A DNA stretch of 64,000 bases from Desulfitibacter alkalitolerans DSM 16504 (GTDB taxonomy: Bacteria > Bacillota > DSM-16504 > Desulfitibacterales > Desulfitibacteraceae): positions 57,067 to 121,066 of the forward strand of contig NZ_JHVU01000026.1 of NCBI RefSeq assembly GCF_000620305.1. The letters run 5' to 3'. The notes under the pieces are model-generated. The model was given only the letters and a program-made list of their open reading frames with translations. It was not told the origin of the DNA and did not search any database. The position numbers and the translations under genes are program-made. Shown here in pieces: positions 34,578 to 45,293 of the stretch (positions are counted from its first letter, which is position 1; every line of letters starts with the position of its first letter).

Positions 34578-36311
34578 ATGGATTGTCTATGTACCAATAA
34601 CTGTAACGCTTCATTAAACCAATCTGAGGTTAAGCTTATATTGGAAAAAGCTGTTGTGCCTGAGCATTCAGTTTTGTTCATGCAGGCCATGTCAGGTGGA
34701 ACGGCTTTTATGGCAGGTCCCTATTTGTTTATTGTTAGCAATAAGCTGCTTATGGCTGTTGGCTATCCAGTTACAGGCTCTTATGACCCTGAAGGTTTCG
34801 ATAAGGCAATCAAAGAGGCCCAGAAACAGACAAGGGCCAGAGATTGTATAGCAATTAGTCCGTCCATACCAGCACGTCTCAGGCCATATCTTCAAGAAAT
34901 AGATCAATATTACATCCTTCCTGCTAAAAATGCTATACCCAAGGGTATGGAAAGGTTTACAAAACGGGCGGCAGCTTCTTTAAGGGTTGAAGAAGACAAG
35001 GAATTTACCCCTGCACACAAGAGGCTCTGGGCTGAATTTGTTGGCCGTACTCCACTAGCCCCCAATGTGCGCAGGCTCTATGAAGGCACAGAGTCCCTTT
35101 TCCCAGACAACTCCAAGCTGATCCTTCTTAATGCATGGGATGAAAATAATGAACTGGCTGCCTGCCTTCTCTTAGATTTAGCTCCTGGGAGTTTTCTCAG
35201 CTACATATTAGGCGCCCATTCGAAAAATAATTATACTCCTTATGCTGCTGACCTTCTTTTTAAAGAGATGATTTCTATTGCTAGAAGAGAGGGCAAGGAT
35301 TATATCCATTTAGGCCTGGGAGTTAACAAGGGTATAAAACGCTTCAAGACTAAATGGGGAGGCTTCCCATCCTTACCGTACCAAATGGCTGTATGGGAAG
35401 AGGATGTGCCCTTAAGCGGCAAAGAGCTTTTGCAAATCATGGCCCCTGTACAAGGGCAGCCCATGTCTAAACAGCAGCTTTTTATGGAGAAAATGAGCAA
35501 TGAAAGACCCTTTAAAATGCTCTGGGAGATTGAGAAAAATGATAAACAGTCATGGATTGGGGGCTCGGCACATTTCTTCCGTTACAGCTTTGATAGCTCA
35601 TTTCGTAAATTGTTTGAAAAGGTAGATACTGTCATTTTTGAGGGCCCACTGGATCAGGTAAGTTTAGACCAGGTTAACAGTTTGGGTAAAAATCCTGAAC
35701 CCAATACCCCCAGAATTATTGATTACTTAAACGAAAAAGAGATAAGAAGCCTTGAAAGGGCTGTCATAGGGCTTCCGAACCTTTGGAAGGGCTTATTGAA
35801 TTCTAAAAATCCTGATATTCCTGATGTCCCCTATTATCTGTCTAAAACCAGACCCTGGATGGCCTTCTTTTCAATTTGGAGCAGCTTTTTAAGGCGAAAT
35901 GGCTGGCACCAATCTGTTGATCTAGAAGCCTGGCAAATAGCAAGGGAAATGAATAAAATAGTTTTTGGGATGGAAATTATCTCAGAGCAAATAGATACCC
36001 TGGAAAGCATTCCTGTCCAGCGCATTGTCAATTTCTTTAAAGAATGTCATCGCTGGAAGGCTTATATCAAACAGCACGAGGATGCCTATCTAAAGGGCAA
36101 TTTGACAAAAATGATGGGAACCTCTGCTGAATTTCCTTCACGTACAGAAATGGTAATAAACAGGAGAGATGAAATCTTCTTACATCGCATGCTGCCATAT
36201 ATTGAAAAGGGCAGGTGTGCAGTATTTGTGGGATCTGCCCACATGCTGAACCTGGAAAAAATGATTTCAGATGCAGGTTTTAAGATAGAGAAATGCAAAA
36301 ATATCCCATAA
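34578..36311 (+). CDS. Fusion: GNAT/FemAB-like acyltransferase domain + TraB/GumN (Tiki-like) domain
   Basis: The protein of about 577 residues joins two modules. Residues 1 to about 300 look like a GNAT or FemAB/BioF2-type acyltransferase (ILLNAWDENNELAACLLLDL, AADLLFKEMISIARREG, YIHLGLGVNKGIKRFKTKWGG). From about 310 on it is TraB/GumN-like: MLWEIEKNDKQSWIGGSAHF, TVIFEGPLDQ, and near the end RRDEIFLHRML and CAVFVGSAHMLNLEKM, carrying the paired GxxH motifs and conserved glutamate and arginine of the Tiki/TraB metalloprotease-like fold. No signal peptide or membrane helix is seen. The frame opens with GTG at 34566, but spacing to GGAGAG favours the ATG at 34578. The combined function is unknown; four cysteines near the N-terminus (CLCTNNCN) are odd. 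Confidence 0.7.
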   Translation: MDCLCTNNCNASLNQSEVKLILEKAVVPEHSVLFMQAMSGGTAFMAGPYLFIVSNKLLMAVGYPVTGSYDPEGFDKAIKEAQKQTRARDCIAISPSIPARLRPYLQEIDQYYILPAKNAIPKGMERFTKRAAASLRVEEDKEFTPAHKRLWAEFVGRTPLAPNVRRLYEGTESLFPDNSKLILLNAWDENNELAACLLLDLAPGSFLSYILGAHSKNNYTPYAADLLFKEMISIARREGKDYIHLGLGVNKGIKRFKTKWGGFPSLPYQMAVWEEDVPLSGKELLQIMAPVQGQPMSKQQLFMEKMSNERPFKMLWEIEKNDKQSWIGGSAHFFRYSFDSSFRKLFEKVDTVIFEGPLDQVSLDQVNSLGKNPEPNTPRIIDYLNEKEIRSLERAVIGLPNLWKGLLNSKNPDIPDVPYYLSKTRPWMAFFSIWSSFLRRNGWHQSVDLEAWQIAREMNKIVFGMEIISEQIDTLESIPVQRIVNFFKECHRWKAYIKQHEDAYLKGNLTKMMGTSAEFPSRTEMVINRRDEIFLHRMLPYIEKGRCAVFVGSAHMLNLEKMISDAGFKIEKCKNIP

Positions 36312-36448
36312 GTTAAAAATCTATAATAATAATTCTCTATTTGTATATATAAAAGTGAAACTTTTTTCAAAGCATATCCGTCAATATCTATAATAAGCTT
36401 ATAATGCTTTAATCAGCAATTAATGGAATTACAAAGGAGAAGATCTAA

Positions 36449-37054
36449 TTGGATTCTTTAATTCAGTACATAAATTTTATTGCTGCCCATTGGTATTTGG
36501 GCCTTATACTAAGCGGAACAGTTGAAGGCCTTTCTTTGCCATTTCCCAGCCAACCCCTTGTATTATATATTGGTCATATCATCAACACTAAGAACCCCAA
36601 CATGCTTATGGCAGCAAGTTTTTTTGCATTTCCATACACTATAGCTTCCTGCATTCCTTATTTTATTGGGAGTAAATATGGTAAGTTTTTGCCCAGAATC
36701 AGCCCAAGATTTGAAAAATATCTCAGCAAGGGAGAAGATGTTTTTACAAAATACGGAGAGGTTTCTGTTTTACTAACAAGGCCTTTTGCAGTAGGAAACT
36801 ATATTTCTTATCTGGCAGGGATTTATAAAATGAACTTCTTAAAGTATTTCTGCCTTACTTTTTTGGGCATTTTTACATGGGCACTAGCTATTTTATATCT
36901 GGGTGGTCAAGTAGAATTAACCTTCACAATGTTGATTAAATCAATCTCTAAAAGTATAGAAGACGGGATGATAATTCTTTTAAGTATTATGGCAATTTTA
37001 GGTCTAGCATCACTATGGTTAAAATATCCTCGAAAGGCTAACCAAAGTAAATAG
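36449..37054 (+). CDS. DedA-family membrane protein
   Basis: The 201-residue protein has several hydrophobic helices and the DedA/SNARE-associated (VTT) pattern. The N-terminal reentrant region has GTVEGLSLPFPSQPLVLYIG, then YFIGSKYGKFLPRISPRFEKYLSK and VLLTRPFAVGNYISYLAGIYKMNFLKY, which carries the essential arginine followed by proline. DedA proteins act in membrane lipid (undecaprenyl phosphate) translocation and envelope integrity. TTG start behind AAAGGAGAAG. Confidence 0.87.
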   Translation: MDSLIQYINFIAAHWYLGLILSGTVEGLSLPFPSQPLVLYIGHIINTKNPNMLMAASFFAFPYTIASCIPYFIGSKYGKFLPRISPRFEKYLSKGEDVFTKYGEVSVLLTRPFAVGNYISYLAGIYKMNFLKYFCLTFLGIFTWALAILYLGGQVELTFTMLIKSISKSIEDGMIILLSIMAILGLASLWLKYPRKANQSK

Positions 37055-37074
37055 AAACAATGGTGGATTGAATT

Positions 37075-37108
37075 AAAAAAGGCTCTTAGTTAACTTTAAC
37101 CAAGAGCC
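37075..37108 (-). terminator. Intrinsic terminator of the pur operon, overlapping the purD end
   Basis: On the minus strand GGCTCTTGGTT pairs with AACTAAGAGCC and is followed by TTTTTT (37080-37075). The 5' arm contains the last codons and stop of purD. Confidence 0.85.
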
Positions 37109-38355
37109 TTTGCACCTATATCCCTTCGAAAATGCATATCAGGAAAATAGATTTTTTCTATTGATTTGTATGCATTTTTTATTGCCTGGTCCAGGGTTTC
37201 TCCCCTGGAGGTTACTCCAAGTACGCGGCCTCCAGAAGTAACTAGTTGGCCATTATTAACCATTGTGCCTGCATGAAATACCTTTGTAGAGTCGGGCATT
37301 TCACCTATGATTATAGGCTTACCCTTTTCGTAGTCGTTAGGGTAGCCTCCTGAAGCAATGACTACACAAACCGCATGGCCTTGATGCCACTTAAGATCAA
37401 TTTGGCTTAATGTTTCATTTATTACTGAATTGCAGACTTGAACAAGGTCACTTTCTAGCAAAAAAAGAATGGGTTGTGTTTCAGGATCTCCAAATCGCAC
37501 ATTAAACTCAAGCACCTTTGGACCTTTATTGGTTATCATTAGTCCTGCATACAAGACTCCTTTAAATGGCCTTCCCTCTCTTTTCATGCCAGCTACAGTA
37601 GGCTGAAGTATATTTTCCTGTACCCACTTAAGCATGGAAGCATCACATATGGGTGCGGGAGCATAGGCACCCATTCCACCAGTATTTGGCCCCTGATCAT
37701 TATCATATATTCGCTTGTGATCCTGGGCAGGCAGCATGGGAACAACTGTATTTCCATCTGTCAGGGCAAGCAGGCTCACCTCTTCCCCTTGCAAAAATTC
37801 TTCAATGACAACCTGCCTGCCGGCATCCCCAAACCTTTTATCCTCCATTATCTCATCAATGGCCTGGATAGCCTCTTCTTCAGTTATTGCCACTATTACC
37901 CCTTTGCCGGCTGCCAGACCATCAGCCTTGACCACACAGGGAGCACCTAGCTTCCTTACATATTCTTTTGCCTCATGAGAATTAGCAAAGGCACTGTACT
38001 CAGCTGTAGGGATATTATATTTTTTCATGAAGTCTTTAGCAAAAGCTTTACTGCCTTCTAATTCTGCGGCCATTTTTGAAGGTCCGAAGATTGCTAGGCC
38101 TTCCTTTTCAAAAGCATCTACAATCCCTTGAGTTAAAGGAACCTCTGGTCCAACTATGGTTAACTCAACATTATTCCTTTTGGCAAAATCTATTAATCCA
38201 GCAAAATCCAGGATATCTATTGAGACGCATACGGCCTCATTTGCTATACCACCATTTCCTGGTGCACAGTAAATCTTGTCTACCATCGGGCTCTTCGACA
38301 GCTTCCACACCAGGGCATGCTCTCTGCCGCCTCCTCCAACTACCAAAACATTCAT
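37096..38355 (-). CDS. purD: Phosphoribosylamine-glycine ligase
   Basis: PurD (GARS) joins phosphoribosylamine and glycine with ATP. The 419-residue ATP-grasp enzyme has MNVLVVGGGGREHALVWKL at the start, KADGLAAGKGVIVA as ATP-grasp loop, and the metal-binding LEFNVRFGDPETQPIL. It is the last gene of the operon, and its stop lies inside the terminator stem. Confidence 0.97.
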   Translation of the reverse strand: MNVLVVGGGGREHALVWKLSKSPMVDKIYCAPGNGGIANEAVCVSIDILDFAGLIDFAKRNNVELTIVGPEVPLTQGIVDAFEKEGLAIFGPSKMAAELEGSKAFAKDFMKKYNIPTAEYSAFANSHEAKEYVRKLGAPCVVKADGLAAGKGVIVAITEEEAIQAIDEIMEDKRFGDAGRQVVIEEFLQGEEVSLLALTDGNTVVPMLPAQDHKRIYDNDQGPNTGGMGAYAPAPICDASMLKWVQENILQPTVAGMKREGRPFKGVLYAGLMITNKGPKVLEFNVRFGDPETQPILFLLESDLVQVCNSVINETLSQIDLKWHQGHAVCVVIASGGYPNDYEKGKPIIIGEMPDSTKVFHAGTMVNNGQLVTSGGRVLGVTSRGETLDQAIKNAYKSIEKIYFPDMHFRRDIGAKALG

Positions 38356-38470
38356 TTATCCAAATACCTCCCAGCACCTGCCAATTCAGAACACAGGAGC
38401 ATATTGTTTATGAAGATGTCCCGTATCCTTATTTGAGGTTAATATTGATAATAATAAAAACAAGTCATAA

Positions 38471-40006
38471 TTAATGCTTAAAATGCCTGATGCCTGTAAA
38501 GACCATGGCTATGCCAAGCTCATTGCACTTTTTGATAACCTCCTCATCCTTTAAAGAGCCCCCAGGCTGAATTATGGCCTCTATTCCATAATTGGCTGCT
38601 AATTCCACAGTGTCTGCAAAGGGCAAGAAGGCATCTGATGCCAACACAGCACCCTTTGCTTTTTCACCAGCCTGCTCTAAAGCTATTTTTGCTGAACCTA
38701 CTCTATTCATCTGGCCGGCACCCATACCCAGGGCTGCACCATTTTTTACTATTACTATGGCATTGGATTTTACCCATTTAGCAACCCTATTGGCAAAAAT
38801 CAGGTTGGCAATTTGTTCTTTATCAGGATGTTTATTTGTAACAGCTTCCAAGGGGTATTCTTCAACCCTTTTATCATAATCCTGAATCAAGATGCTCTTG
38901 CCTATGGATTTAATCTCCACACTCTCCCCAGAAAGTCCTTTTGTGGAAAGCAGTCTTAGATTGGGTTTTGCAGCAAGAATTTTCAGGCTTTCCGCAGAAA
39001 AATCCGGAGCAGCTATAACCTCATAAAACATTTTTACAAGCTCATCTGCCAGCTTAGCATCTATAGTTCGATTAAAGGCTACTATTCCACCAAAGGCTGA
39101 AACAGGGTCACATTCTAAAGCTTTTTTATAGGCAGCAAGCAAATTGTCACCTATGGCAGCACCACATGGATTATTATGTTTAACTATAACAGCTGCTGGA
39201 GAGTCAAACTCTTCAGTTAAGCCCCAGGCAGCGTGAGTGTCAAGATAATTGTTATATGAAAGGGGTTTGCCCTGAATGGGTATTATATCTGCAAGACCTT
39301 TCCCCTCTTTATCCATGGTATATATATTTGCTCTTTGATGCGGGTTTTCGCCGTATCTTAAGGACTTGCCATCTGTTCCGGAGATAATGAAATGATGGGG
39401 AAAACAAGCCAGAGGAACCGTCCCTGTGGTTTGGCTGCTGTTTAAGTAACCAGCAATTATGGAGTCATATTCTGCCGTGTGGGCAAAAGCTTCTGCTGCT
39501 AATTGTCTGCGAAACTCAAGGGTGGTTTCCCCCTTGTCCTTGAGCATTTTTATTGTGTCTGTATATCTATTTGGGTTGACCACCACGGTAATACGCGGAA
39601 AGTTTTTTGCTGAAGCCCTGACCATGGTTGGACCGCCAATATCTATATTCTCTAATGCTTCATCAAGGGTTACTCCAGGTTTGCTAATTGTTTTTTCAAA
39701 GGGGTAAAGATTTACTGCTACCAGGTCTATTAGTTCAATGTCATGCTCCTGCAGCTGTTCTAAATGTTCCTGGGTACCCCTGGCTAGAATCCCACCATGA
39801 ATTTTGGGATGCAGCGTTTTTACCCTGCCTTCCAAAATCTCAGGAAACCCTGTAACTTCACTTACCTTAATTACCTTTATACCTGCTTCCTGCAGCAGCT
39901 TATATGTACCACCAGTGGAAATAATTTCATAGCCTAATGCTGCCAGCTCCTGGGCAAATTCAACTATTCCCTTTTTATCATAAACACTTATTAAAGCTCT
40001 GGGCAT
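38471..40006 (-). CDS. purH: Bifunctional AICAR transformylase / IMP cyclohydrolase, with repeat-derived insertion
   Basis: PurH formylates AICAR and closes the ring to IMP. The 511 residues contain the N-terminal cyclohydrolase domain (ISVYDKKGIVEFA, STGGTYKLL, GRVKTLHPKIHGG) and the C-terminal transformylase domain (RYGENPHQ, VKHNNPCGAA, LAFADTVE-like FLPFADTVELA). In the linker before RYGENPHQ, the segment SSQTTGTVPLACFP is encoded by DNA that matches the palindromic repeat at 1051-1122 (39407-39426). The frame stays open, so the enzyme is probably still functional with a few extra loop residues. It also recycles the AICAR released by HisF. Confidence 0.96.
   Translation of the reverse strand: MPRALISVYDKKGIVEFAQELAALGYEIISTGGTYKLLQEAGIKVIKVSEVTGFPEILEGRVKTLHPKIHGGILARGTQEHLEQLQEHDIELIDLVAVNLYPFEKTISKPGVTLDEALENIDIGGPTMVRASAKNFPRITVVVNPNRYTDTIKMLKDKGETTLEFRRQLAAEAFAHTAEYDSIIAGYLNSSQTTGTVPLACFPHHFIISGTDGKSLRYGENPHQRANIYTMDKEGKGLADIIPIQGKPLSYNNYLDTHAAWGLTEEFDSPAAVIVKHNNPCGAAIGDNLLAAYKKALECDPVSAFGGIVAFNRTIDAKLADELVKMFYEVIAAPDFSAESLKILAAKPNLRLLSTKGLSGESVEIKSIGKSILIQDYDKRVEEYPLEAVTNKHPDKEQIANLIFANRVAKWVKSNAIVIVKNGAALGMGAGQMNRVGSAKIALEQAGEKAKGAVLASDAFLPFADTVELAANYGIEAIIQPGGSLKDEEVIKKCNELGIAMVFTGIRHFKH
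39407..39426. repeat. Partial REP-like repeat inside purH coding sequence
   Basis: AGCCAGAGGAACCGTCCCTG matches the right arm of the palindrome at 1100-1122 with few changes. In frame on the minus strand it encodes about QTTGTVPLA at a variable loop of PurH. Confidence 0.7.
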
Positions 40007-40049
40007 TTCTTTCCACCTCTTTAAGTTTATTTTTCATTAGTGCCCATTA

Positions 40050-40661
40050 TTATTTTATCCTTACTTTTCTACCGTCCTTGTATATTCTGTTTTCACTAAA
40101 CAGCTGGATAACCCTTGGATAAAGCAAATGTTCTTCAATTAATATTCTCTTTGTTAGACTTTCCAGGGTATCATCTGGGTCAATGGGGACTATCTGTTGG
40201 GCAATAATAGGCCCAGTATCCACTCCTGCATCTACAAAATGAACAGTGCACCCTGTATATTTGACCCCATACTCAAAGGCCTGTTTCTGGGCATTTAACC
40301 CTGGAAATGCAGGCAGCAGGGATGGATGTATATTAATTACCTGATCTGGGAACTTATCTAAAAAGCCTTGGCCCAGTAATCTCATCCAGCCAGCCAGGAC
40401 CACCAGATCGACCCCCTGCTGTTTTATTTTTTCAGCCAGCAATAGATCATACTCCTGGCTGTTTGAAACCCTTGCAGGATCAAGAAAAATATGGGGAAGC
40501 TTGTTTGCAGCTGCTCTTTTTAATGCAAAAGCATCCTCATTATCACTTATTACTATTACAATTGCGGCATTTAATCTGCCTGTATCTATAGAATCTATTA
40601 TGGCCTGCAGGTTGCTCCCCCGTCCAGAGGCAAGAACAGTAAGCCTTAAAGGCCTTGACAT
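40050..40661 (-). CDS. purN: Phosphoribosylglycinamide formyltransferase
   Basis: PurN transfers a formyl group from 10-formyltetrahydrofolate to GAR. The 203-residue protein has VLASGRGSNLQAIID, the LVVLAGWMRLLG loop, and the catalytic NIHPSLLPAFPG with HFVDAGVDTGPIIAQ. It overlaps the end of purM by 16 bases, indicating translational coupling. Confidence 0.97.
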   Translation of the reverse strand: MSRPLRLTVLASGRGSNLQAIIDSIDTGRLNAAIVIVISDNEDAFALKRAAANKLPHIFLDPARVSNSQEYDLLLAEKIKQQGVDLVVLAGWMRLLGQGFLDKFPDQVINIHPSLLPAFPGLNAQKQAFEYGVKYTGCTVHFVDAGVDTGPIIAQQIVPIDPDDTLESLTKRILIEEHLLYPRVIQLFSENRIYKDGRKVRIK

Positions 40662-41686
40662 ACTATCTCTCCCCTACCTGGTATTACTTTACCTATAATG
40701 GCTGCTTTAAGGGTTTCCTGAAGATTTTCATGAGCAAAAAGCTCGTTTGCAGTTTCCTGGGAAACAATCAAGCAGTAACCAATGCCCATGTTAAAGGTCC
40801 TATACATCTCAGCGGTATAGACATTTCCTAACTCTTGAAGAAGAGTAAATATGGACGGTACTGACCAGGCAGACAGTTTTAATTCAATATCCATATTTTT
40901 TGGCAGGCACCTGTTCAAGTTTTCCAGGAGCCCTCCACCAGTGATGTGAGCCATGCCTTTAACTGGGTATTTGTCCAACAAGGGCAGTACTTCTTTAACA
41001 TATATTTTCGTAGGTTCTAAAAGTGCTTCTCCCCAGGTCTTGCCCAGATCTTCATTAAACCTATTAAAAGGGATATGATATTTTTCAAGTATTTTCCTGG
41101 CTAGAGAAAACCCATTGGAATGGAGTCCTGAGGAAGGGATGCCTATTACCAGATCACCTGCCTGTATAGAGGAGCCATCAATAATCCTGCTTCTTTCTAC
41201 CACACCAACAGCAAAACCAGCCAGGTCATATTCATCCTTGTGGTAAAAGCCCGGCATCTCTGCTGTTTCTCCTCCTAGCAGAGAACATCCAGCCTGTTTG
41301 CAGCCTTCTACAATACCTGAAACTATTTCTTTCACCTTGGCAGGTTCAAGGTTTTCAATGGCCAGGTAATCCAGGAAAAATAATGGTTCTGCTCCAGTGA
41401 CCAGAATATCATTGACACACATAGCAACCAGGTCAATTCCAACTGTGTTGTGCCTGCCCATTTCAATTGCAACCTTTAGCTTTGTTCCTACTCCATCTGT
41501 TCCTGACACAAGGATTGGCTCCTTATATTTGCCAACATCCAGGGCAAACATCCCTGCAAAGCCTCCCAGGGTAGATATTACTTCAGATCGATAGGTACTT
41601 TCCACATCAGCCTTAATAAGCCTTACCGCTTCATTGCCGGCTTCTATATTTACTCCTGCCTGCTTGTAATCCAATGGCTTTTTCAT
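40646..41686 (-). CDS. purM: Phosphoribosylformylglycinamidine cyclo-ligase
   Basis: PurM (AIRS) closes the imidazole ring of FGAM to AIR with ATP. The 346-residue protein has LVSGTDGVGTKLKVA, LLGGETAEMPGFY and HITGGGLLENLNR of the PurM/PurL ATP-binding fold. It overlaps purF by four bases upstream and purN by 16 bases downstream. Confidence 0.97.
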   Translation of the reverse strand: MKKPLDYKQAGVNIEAGNEAVRLIKADVESTYRSEVISTLGGFAGMFALDVGKYKEPILVSGTDGVGTKLKVAIEMGRHNTVGIDLVAMCVNDILVTGAEPLFFLDYLAIENLEPAKVKEIVSGIVEGCKQAGCSLLGGETAEMPGFYHKDEYDLAGFAVGVVERSRIIDGSSIQAGDLVIGIPSSGLHSNGFSLARKILEKYHIPFNRFNEDLGKTWGEALLEPTKIYVKEVLPLLDKYPVKGMAHITGGGLLENLNRCLPKNMDIELKLSAWSVPSIFTLLQELGNVYTAEMYRTFNMGIGYCLIVSQETANELFAHENLQETLKAAIIGKVIPGRGEIVCQGL

Positions 41687-43086
41687 GAAACTATTCCCCC
41701 AATACAGTCAGGAATTTCTACAGGGTATTTTCCACTAAAGCACGCCTGGCAGAACTTTTCCTCTTCCAGTGCTTCCTGGAGACCTTTTAAACTTAAATAG
41801 GTCAGTGAATCTGCCCCTATATATTTTCTTATGCCTTCAATCTCATTCTGGGCTGCAATAAGCTCCTCCCGTGTAACAATGTCAATTCCATAATAACAGG
41901 GATGCAAAACTGGCGGGGAACTTATTACCAGATGAACCTTTTTTGCCCCAGCATTTTTCAAAAGACTGATAAGCTTTTTACTTGTAGTTCCTCTAACAAG
42001 GGAATCATCCACCAGAATAATATCCCTTCCTTCTATAACAGGCTTGATTGGATTAAGCTTTAATCTTACACTTAATTCTCTTAACTCTTGGGACGGTTTG
42101 ATAAAGGTTCTGCCCACGTACCTGTTTTTCATTAATCCTTCAGCCAGGGGGATGCCTGAGCCTTCTGCATACCCAAAGGCTGCCACAATGCCTGAATCAG
42201 GTACAGGAACAACTAAATCTGCCTCTATCTTGTTTTCCTGGGCTAAAATAGCTCCCATTCTCTTGCGGACTAGATTTACTGATTTTCCATCTATAATTGA
42301 ATCAGGCCTTGCCAAATAAATATACTCAAAGGAGCAAAGGGCATGCCTGCCCATTGTCGGCACCTTAATACTATTATAGCCTGTCTCATCAATTACAATT
42401 ATTTCACCTGGTTCCACATCTCTTATAAATTCAGCACCCACAACATCCAGGGCGCATGATTCAGATGCCAAAATGTATCCATCACAGCCTAATCGTCCTA
42501 AACATAAGGGCCTGATTCCAAAGGGGTCCCTTACTCCAACCAGCTTGTTTTCTGTCATTACTATTAAAGAATAGGCACCCTTTAAATCAATCATACATTT
42601 CATCAAGGCTTCTTCTATGGGGTTTTGGCTGTATCTTGCAATTAAATTTACAAAAACCTCCGTATCACTGGTAGTTTGAAAGACTGAGCCAGTTGTCTGC
42701 AAATTATGTCTCCAGTGATTGGCGTTAGTCAGGTTTCCGTTGTGTACCAGGGCTACCTGTCCCTGAAGGTAGTGAAACAGTAGTGGTTGAGCATTTAGGA
42801 TGCTGCTTTCTCCTGTTGTAGAGTATCTAACATGACCAACTGCCATTTTGCCAGTATACCTGGCTAATACTTCCTCATCAAATACTTCAGAGACCAGGCC
42901 CATGTTTTTATACAACTTTATTTTCTTCCCATCAGAGACTGCAATTCCGGCACTTTCCTGCCCTCTGTGCTGAAGAGCATAAAGACCATAATAGGTTAAT
43001 GCAGAAACATCAGAGTTAGGAGAGTATATGGCGAAAACTCCACATTCGTCCCTTGGCTTGTCCAGCAAATCTAGCTCATTCGACAT
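41683..43086 (-). CDS. purF: Amidophosphoribosyltransferase
   Basis: PurF makes phosphoribosylamine from PRPP and glutamine, the first committed purine step. A short propeptide precedes the nucleophile Cys15 (KPRDE before CGVFAIY). The phosphoribosyltransferase domain has the PRPP loop [18 protein letters not shown]. The C-terminal [11 protein letters not shown] and other cysteines are those of the Bacillus-type oxygen-labile 4Fe-4S enzyme. It overlaps purL by 16 bases. It is feedback inhibited by purine nucleotides in relatives. Confidence 0.97.
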   Translation of the reverse strand: MSNELDLLDKPRDECGVFAIYSPNSDVSALTYYGLYALQHRGQESAGIAVSDGKKIKLYKNMGLVSEVFDEEVLARYTGKMAVGHVRYSTTGESSILNAQPLLFHYLQGQVALVHNGNLTNANHWRHNLQTTGSVFQTTSDTEVFVNLIARYSQNPIEEALMKCMIDLKGAYSLIVMTENKLVGVRDPFGIRPLCLGRLGCDGYILASESCALDVVGAEFIRDVEPGEIIVIDETGYNSIKVPTMGRHALCSFEYIYLARPDSIIDGKSVNLVRKRMGAILAQENKIEADLVVPVPDSGIVAAFGYAEGSGIPLAEGLMKNRYVGRTFIKPSQELRELSVRLKLNPIKPVIEGRDIILVDDSLVRGTTSKKLISLLKNAGAKKVHLVISSPPVLHPCYYGIDIVTREELIAAQNEIEGIRKYIGADSLTYLSLKGLQEALEEEKFCQACFSGKYPVEIPDCIGGIVS

Positions 43087-45293
43087 GGTATCTCCTCCCG
43101 CCAGGCTTTAGTCATATCCTGTAAAGATAGGTCAATAACCTTACCATACCCTTGAACTGTTATTGTAAACATATCTCCTAAAACTTCTCCTATTACTGCA
43201 AAGTGTACATTATGCTTTTTGCAGATAGCTTCCAGCTGGGAAATCTTATCATTCTCCACACTGGTTATGATCCTTGACTGATCCTCTCCAAAGAGGAGTG
43301 CATCTAATCTGCCATTAAATGCAGGCAGGATTACGTTTACTCCAAGGCTGCCAGATATAGCTGATTCAGCTATTGTTACTGCCAACCCACCTTCGGAACA
43401 GTCATGGGCTGAAAGGAGTAGTTTTTGCCCAACTGCCTCCAGAACCGCCTTGTGCAAATTGCCCTCAGTCTCAACATCCAATGCTGGAGGTTTGCCGGCA
43501 GTCAACCCATGCACCTTATAAAGATATTCACTTCCTCCCAGCTCGCCCCTGGTTTCCCCAAGAAGTACAATTATTGAGCCTTGCTTTTTAAAGTCCTGGG
43601 TAATCCTATTTTCTATATTTTCCAAGAGTCCAACCATTCCTACTACAGGTGTTGGGTGTACAGCACCCTGGGGCGACTCATTGTACAAACTAACATTTCC
43701 TCCTGTCACAGGAGTATTAAAATACTCACAGGCTTCGGCCATGCCGTCAATACACCTGCTCAGCTGCCAGAATATCTCTTCCTTTTCAGGATTGCCAAAG
43801 TTTAGACAGTTAGTTATAGCCAGGGGGAGTGCTCCTGAACAGACAACATTGCGAGCAGCCTCGGCAACTGCAATTTTGCCGCCTTCATAGGGATCTAGGT
43901 AGCAGTACCTGCCATTACAGTCAGTAGATAGGGCTATGCCCTTATTTGTACCCTTAACTCTCATTACTGCAGCATCTGAACCTGGATACACTACTGTATT
44001 GTTTCCTACACCATGGTCATACTGCTCATATATCCATTCCTTGCTGGCAATGGTTGGTGAGGTTAGAAGACTCATGAAGGCTTCATTATAATCTTCAGGC
44101 TGGGCAATATGTTCCAGGTTTAAATCCAGCTTTCCAGCCCTGTCTGGAGCTATTACAGGATAATGATATACTGGGCTTTCATCTACCAGAGCTGCAACTG
44201 GTATTTCTGCTGCCATGCTTTCTCCCTCTTTTATCCTTAACACAGGTTCACTAATAACTGAACCAACGGTAACTGCATTCAAGCCCCACTTTTTGAAGAT
44301 TTCCTGGACCCTTTTTTCGCTTCCCTTTTTAGGAACTAAAAGCATCCTTTCCTGGGATTCTGACAGCATTATCTCATAGGGGGTCATGTTTTCTTCTCTA
44401 ACTGGTACTAAGGAAGTATCTATCTCCAACCCAGTACCTGCCCTTGAAGCCATTTCCGATGAAGAGCTTGTCAAACCTGCTGCTCCCATGTCCTGCATGC
44501 CAACCACCAGGTCTTCCTCAATGATTTCCAGACATGCCTCTAGAAGCAGCTTTTCCATGAAGGGATCTCCCACCTGAACAGAGGGACGACTTTCTTCACT
44601 GTCTTCTGTGAGCTCTGCTGATGCAAAGGTTGCGCCATGGATACCATCCCTGCCTGTTCTGGCACCAACAACCATTACTGGATTGCCAATTCCCTCAGCC
44701 AGTCCTTTCTTTAGCTTGTTTGCCTCAATAAAACCAACACACATGGCATTGACAAGGGGATTGCCTTCATAGGATTTGTCAAAGTACACTTCCCCGCCAA
44801 CAGTTGGAATGCCCAGACAGTTGCCATACCAGCTAATGCCTGAAACAACCCCTGAAAACAGGTATTTTGTCCTATTATTATCCAGGCTGCCAAAACGCAG
44901 AGAGTTTAATAAGGCCACTGGCCTGGCTCCCATTGTAAAAACATCCCGTACAATTCCACCTACTCCCGTGGCAGCACCCTGAAAGGGCTCTACTGCTGAA
45001 GGGTGATTGTGACTTTCTATTTTAAATACCACAGCCTGTCCGTTCCCAATGTCTGCTACACCAGCATTTTCTCCTGGACCCTGGATAACCTGCTTGCCCT
45101 TTGTGGGAAACTTTCTTAAAACAGGTTTGGAGGTTTTATAGCTGCAGTGTTCTGACCACATGACAGCAAAGATGCCAACCTCTACAAAGTTTGGTTCCCT
45201 ACCAAGTAAATCTTTTATTCGTGTATATTCATCATCTCTTAACCCCATATTTCTCCATACTGAAGGTTCCATGGTTAATTCCTCCCCTGCCAC
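43071..45293 (-). CDS. purL: Phosphoribosylformylglycinamidine synthase subunit PurL (small form)
   Basis: Small PurL (740 residues) is the ATP-dependent FGAM synthase and works with PurQ (glutaminase) and PurS. It has two PurM-like repeats: [26 protein letters not shown] and the second half with [22 protein letters not shown]. It overlaps purQ by 19 bases and purF by 16, so the three are tightly coupled. Confidence 0.97.
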   Translation of the reverse strand: MAGEELTMEPSVWRNMGLRDDEYTRIKDLLGREPNFVEVGIFAVMWSEHCSYKTSKPVLRKFPTKGKQVIQGPGENAGVADIGNGQAVVFKIESHNHPSAVEPFQGAATGVGGIVRDVFTMGARPVALLNSLRFGSLDNNRTKYLFSGVVSGISWYGNCLGIPTVGGEVYFDKSYEGNPLVNAMCVGFIEANKLKKGLAEGIGNPVMVVGARTGRDGIHGATFASAELTEDSEESRPSVQVGDPFMEKLLLEACLEIIEEDLVVGMQDMGAAGLTSSSSEMASRAGTGLEIDTSLVPVREENMTPYEIMLSESQERMLLVPKKGSEKRVQEIFKKWGLNAVTVGSVISEPVLRIKEGESMAAEIPVAALVDESPVYHYPVIAPDRAGKLDLNLEHIAQPEDYNEAFMSLLTSPTIASKEWIYEQYDHGVGNNTVVYPGSDAAVMRVKGTNKGIALSTDCNGRYCYLDPYEGGKIAVAEAARNVVCSGALPLAITNCLNFGNPEKEEIFWQLSRCIDGMAEACEYFNTPVTGGNVSLYNESPQGAVHPTPVVGMVGLLENIENRITQDFKKQGSIIVLLGETRGELGGSEYLYKVHGLTAGKPPALDVETEGNLHKAVLEAVGQKLLLSAHDCSEGGLAVTIAESAISGSLGVNVILPAFNGRLDALLFGEDQSRIITSVENDKISQLEAICKKHNVHFAVIGEVLGDMFTITVQGYGKVIDLSLQDMTKAWREEIPCRMS

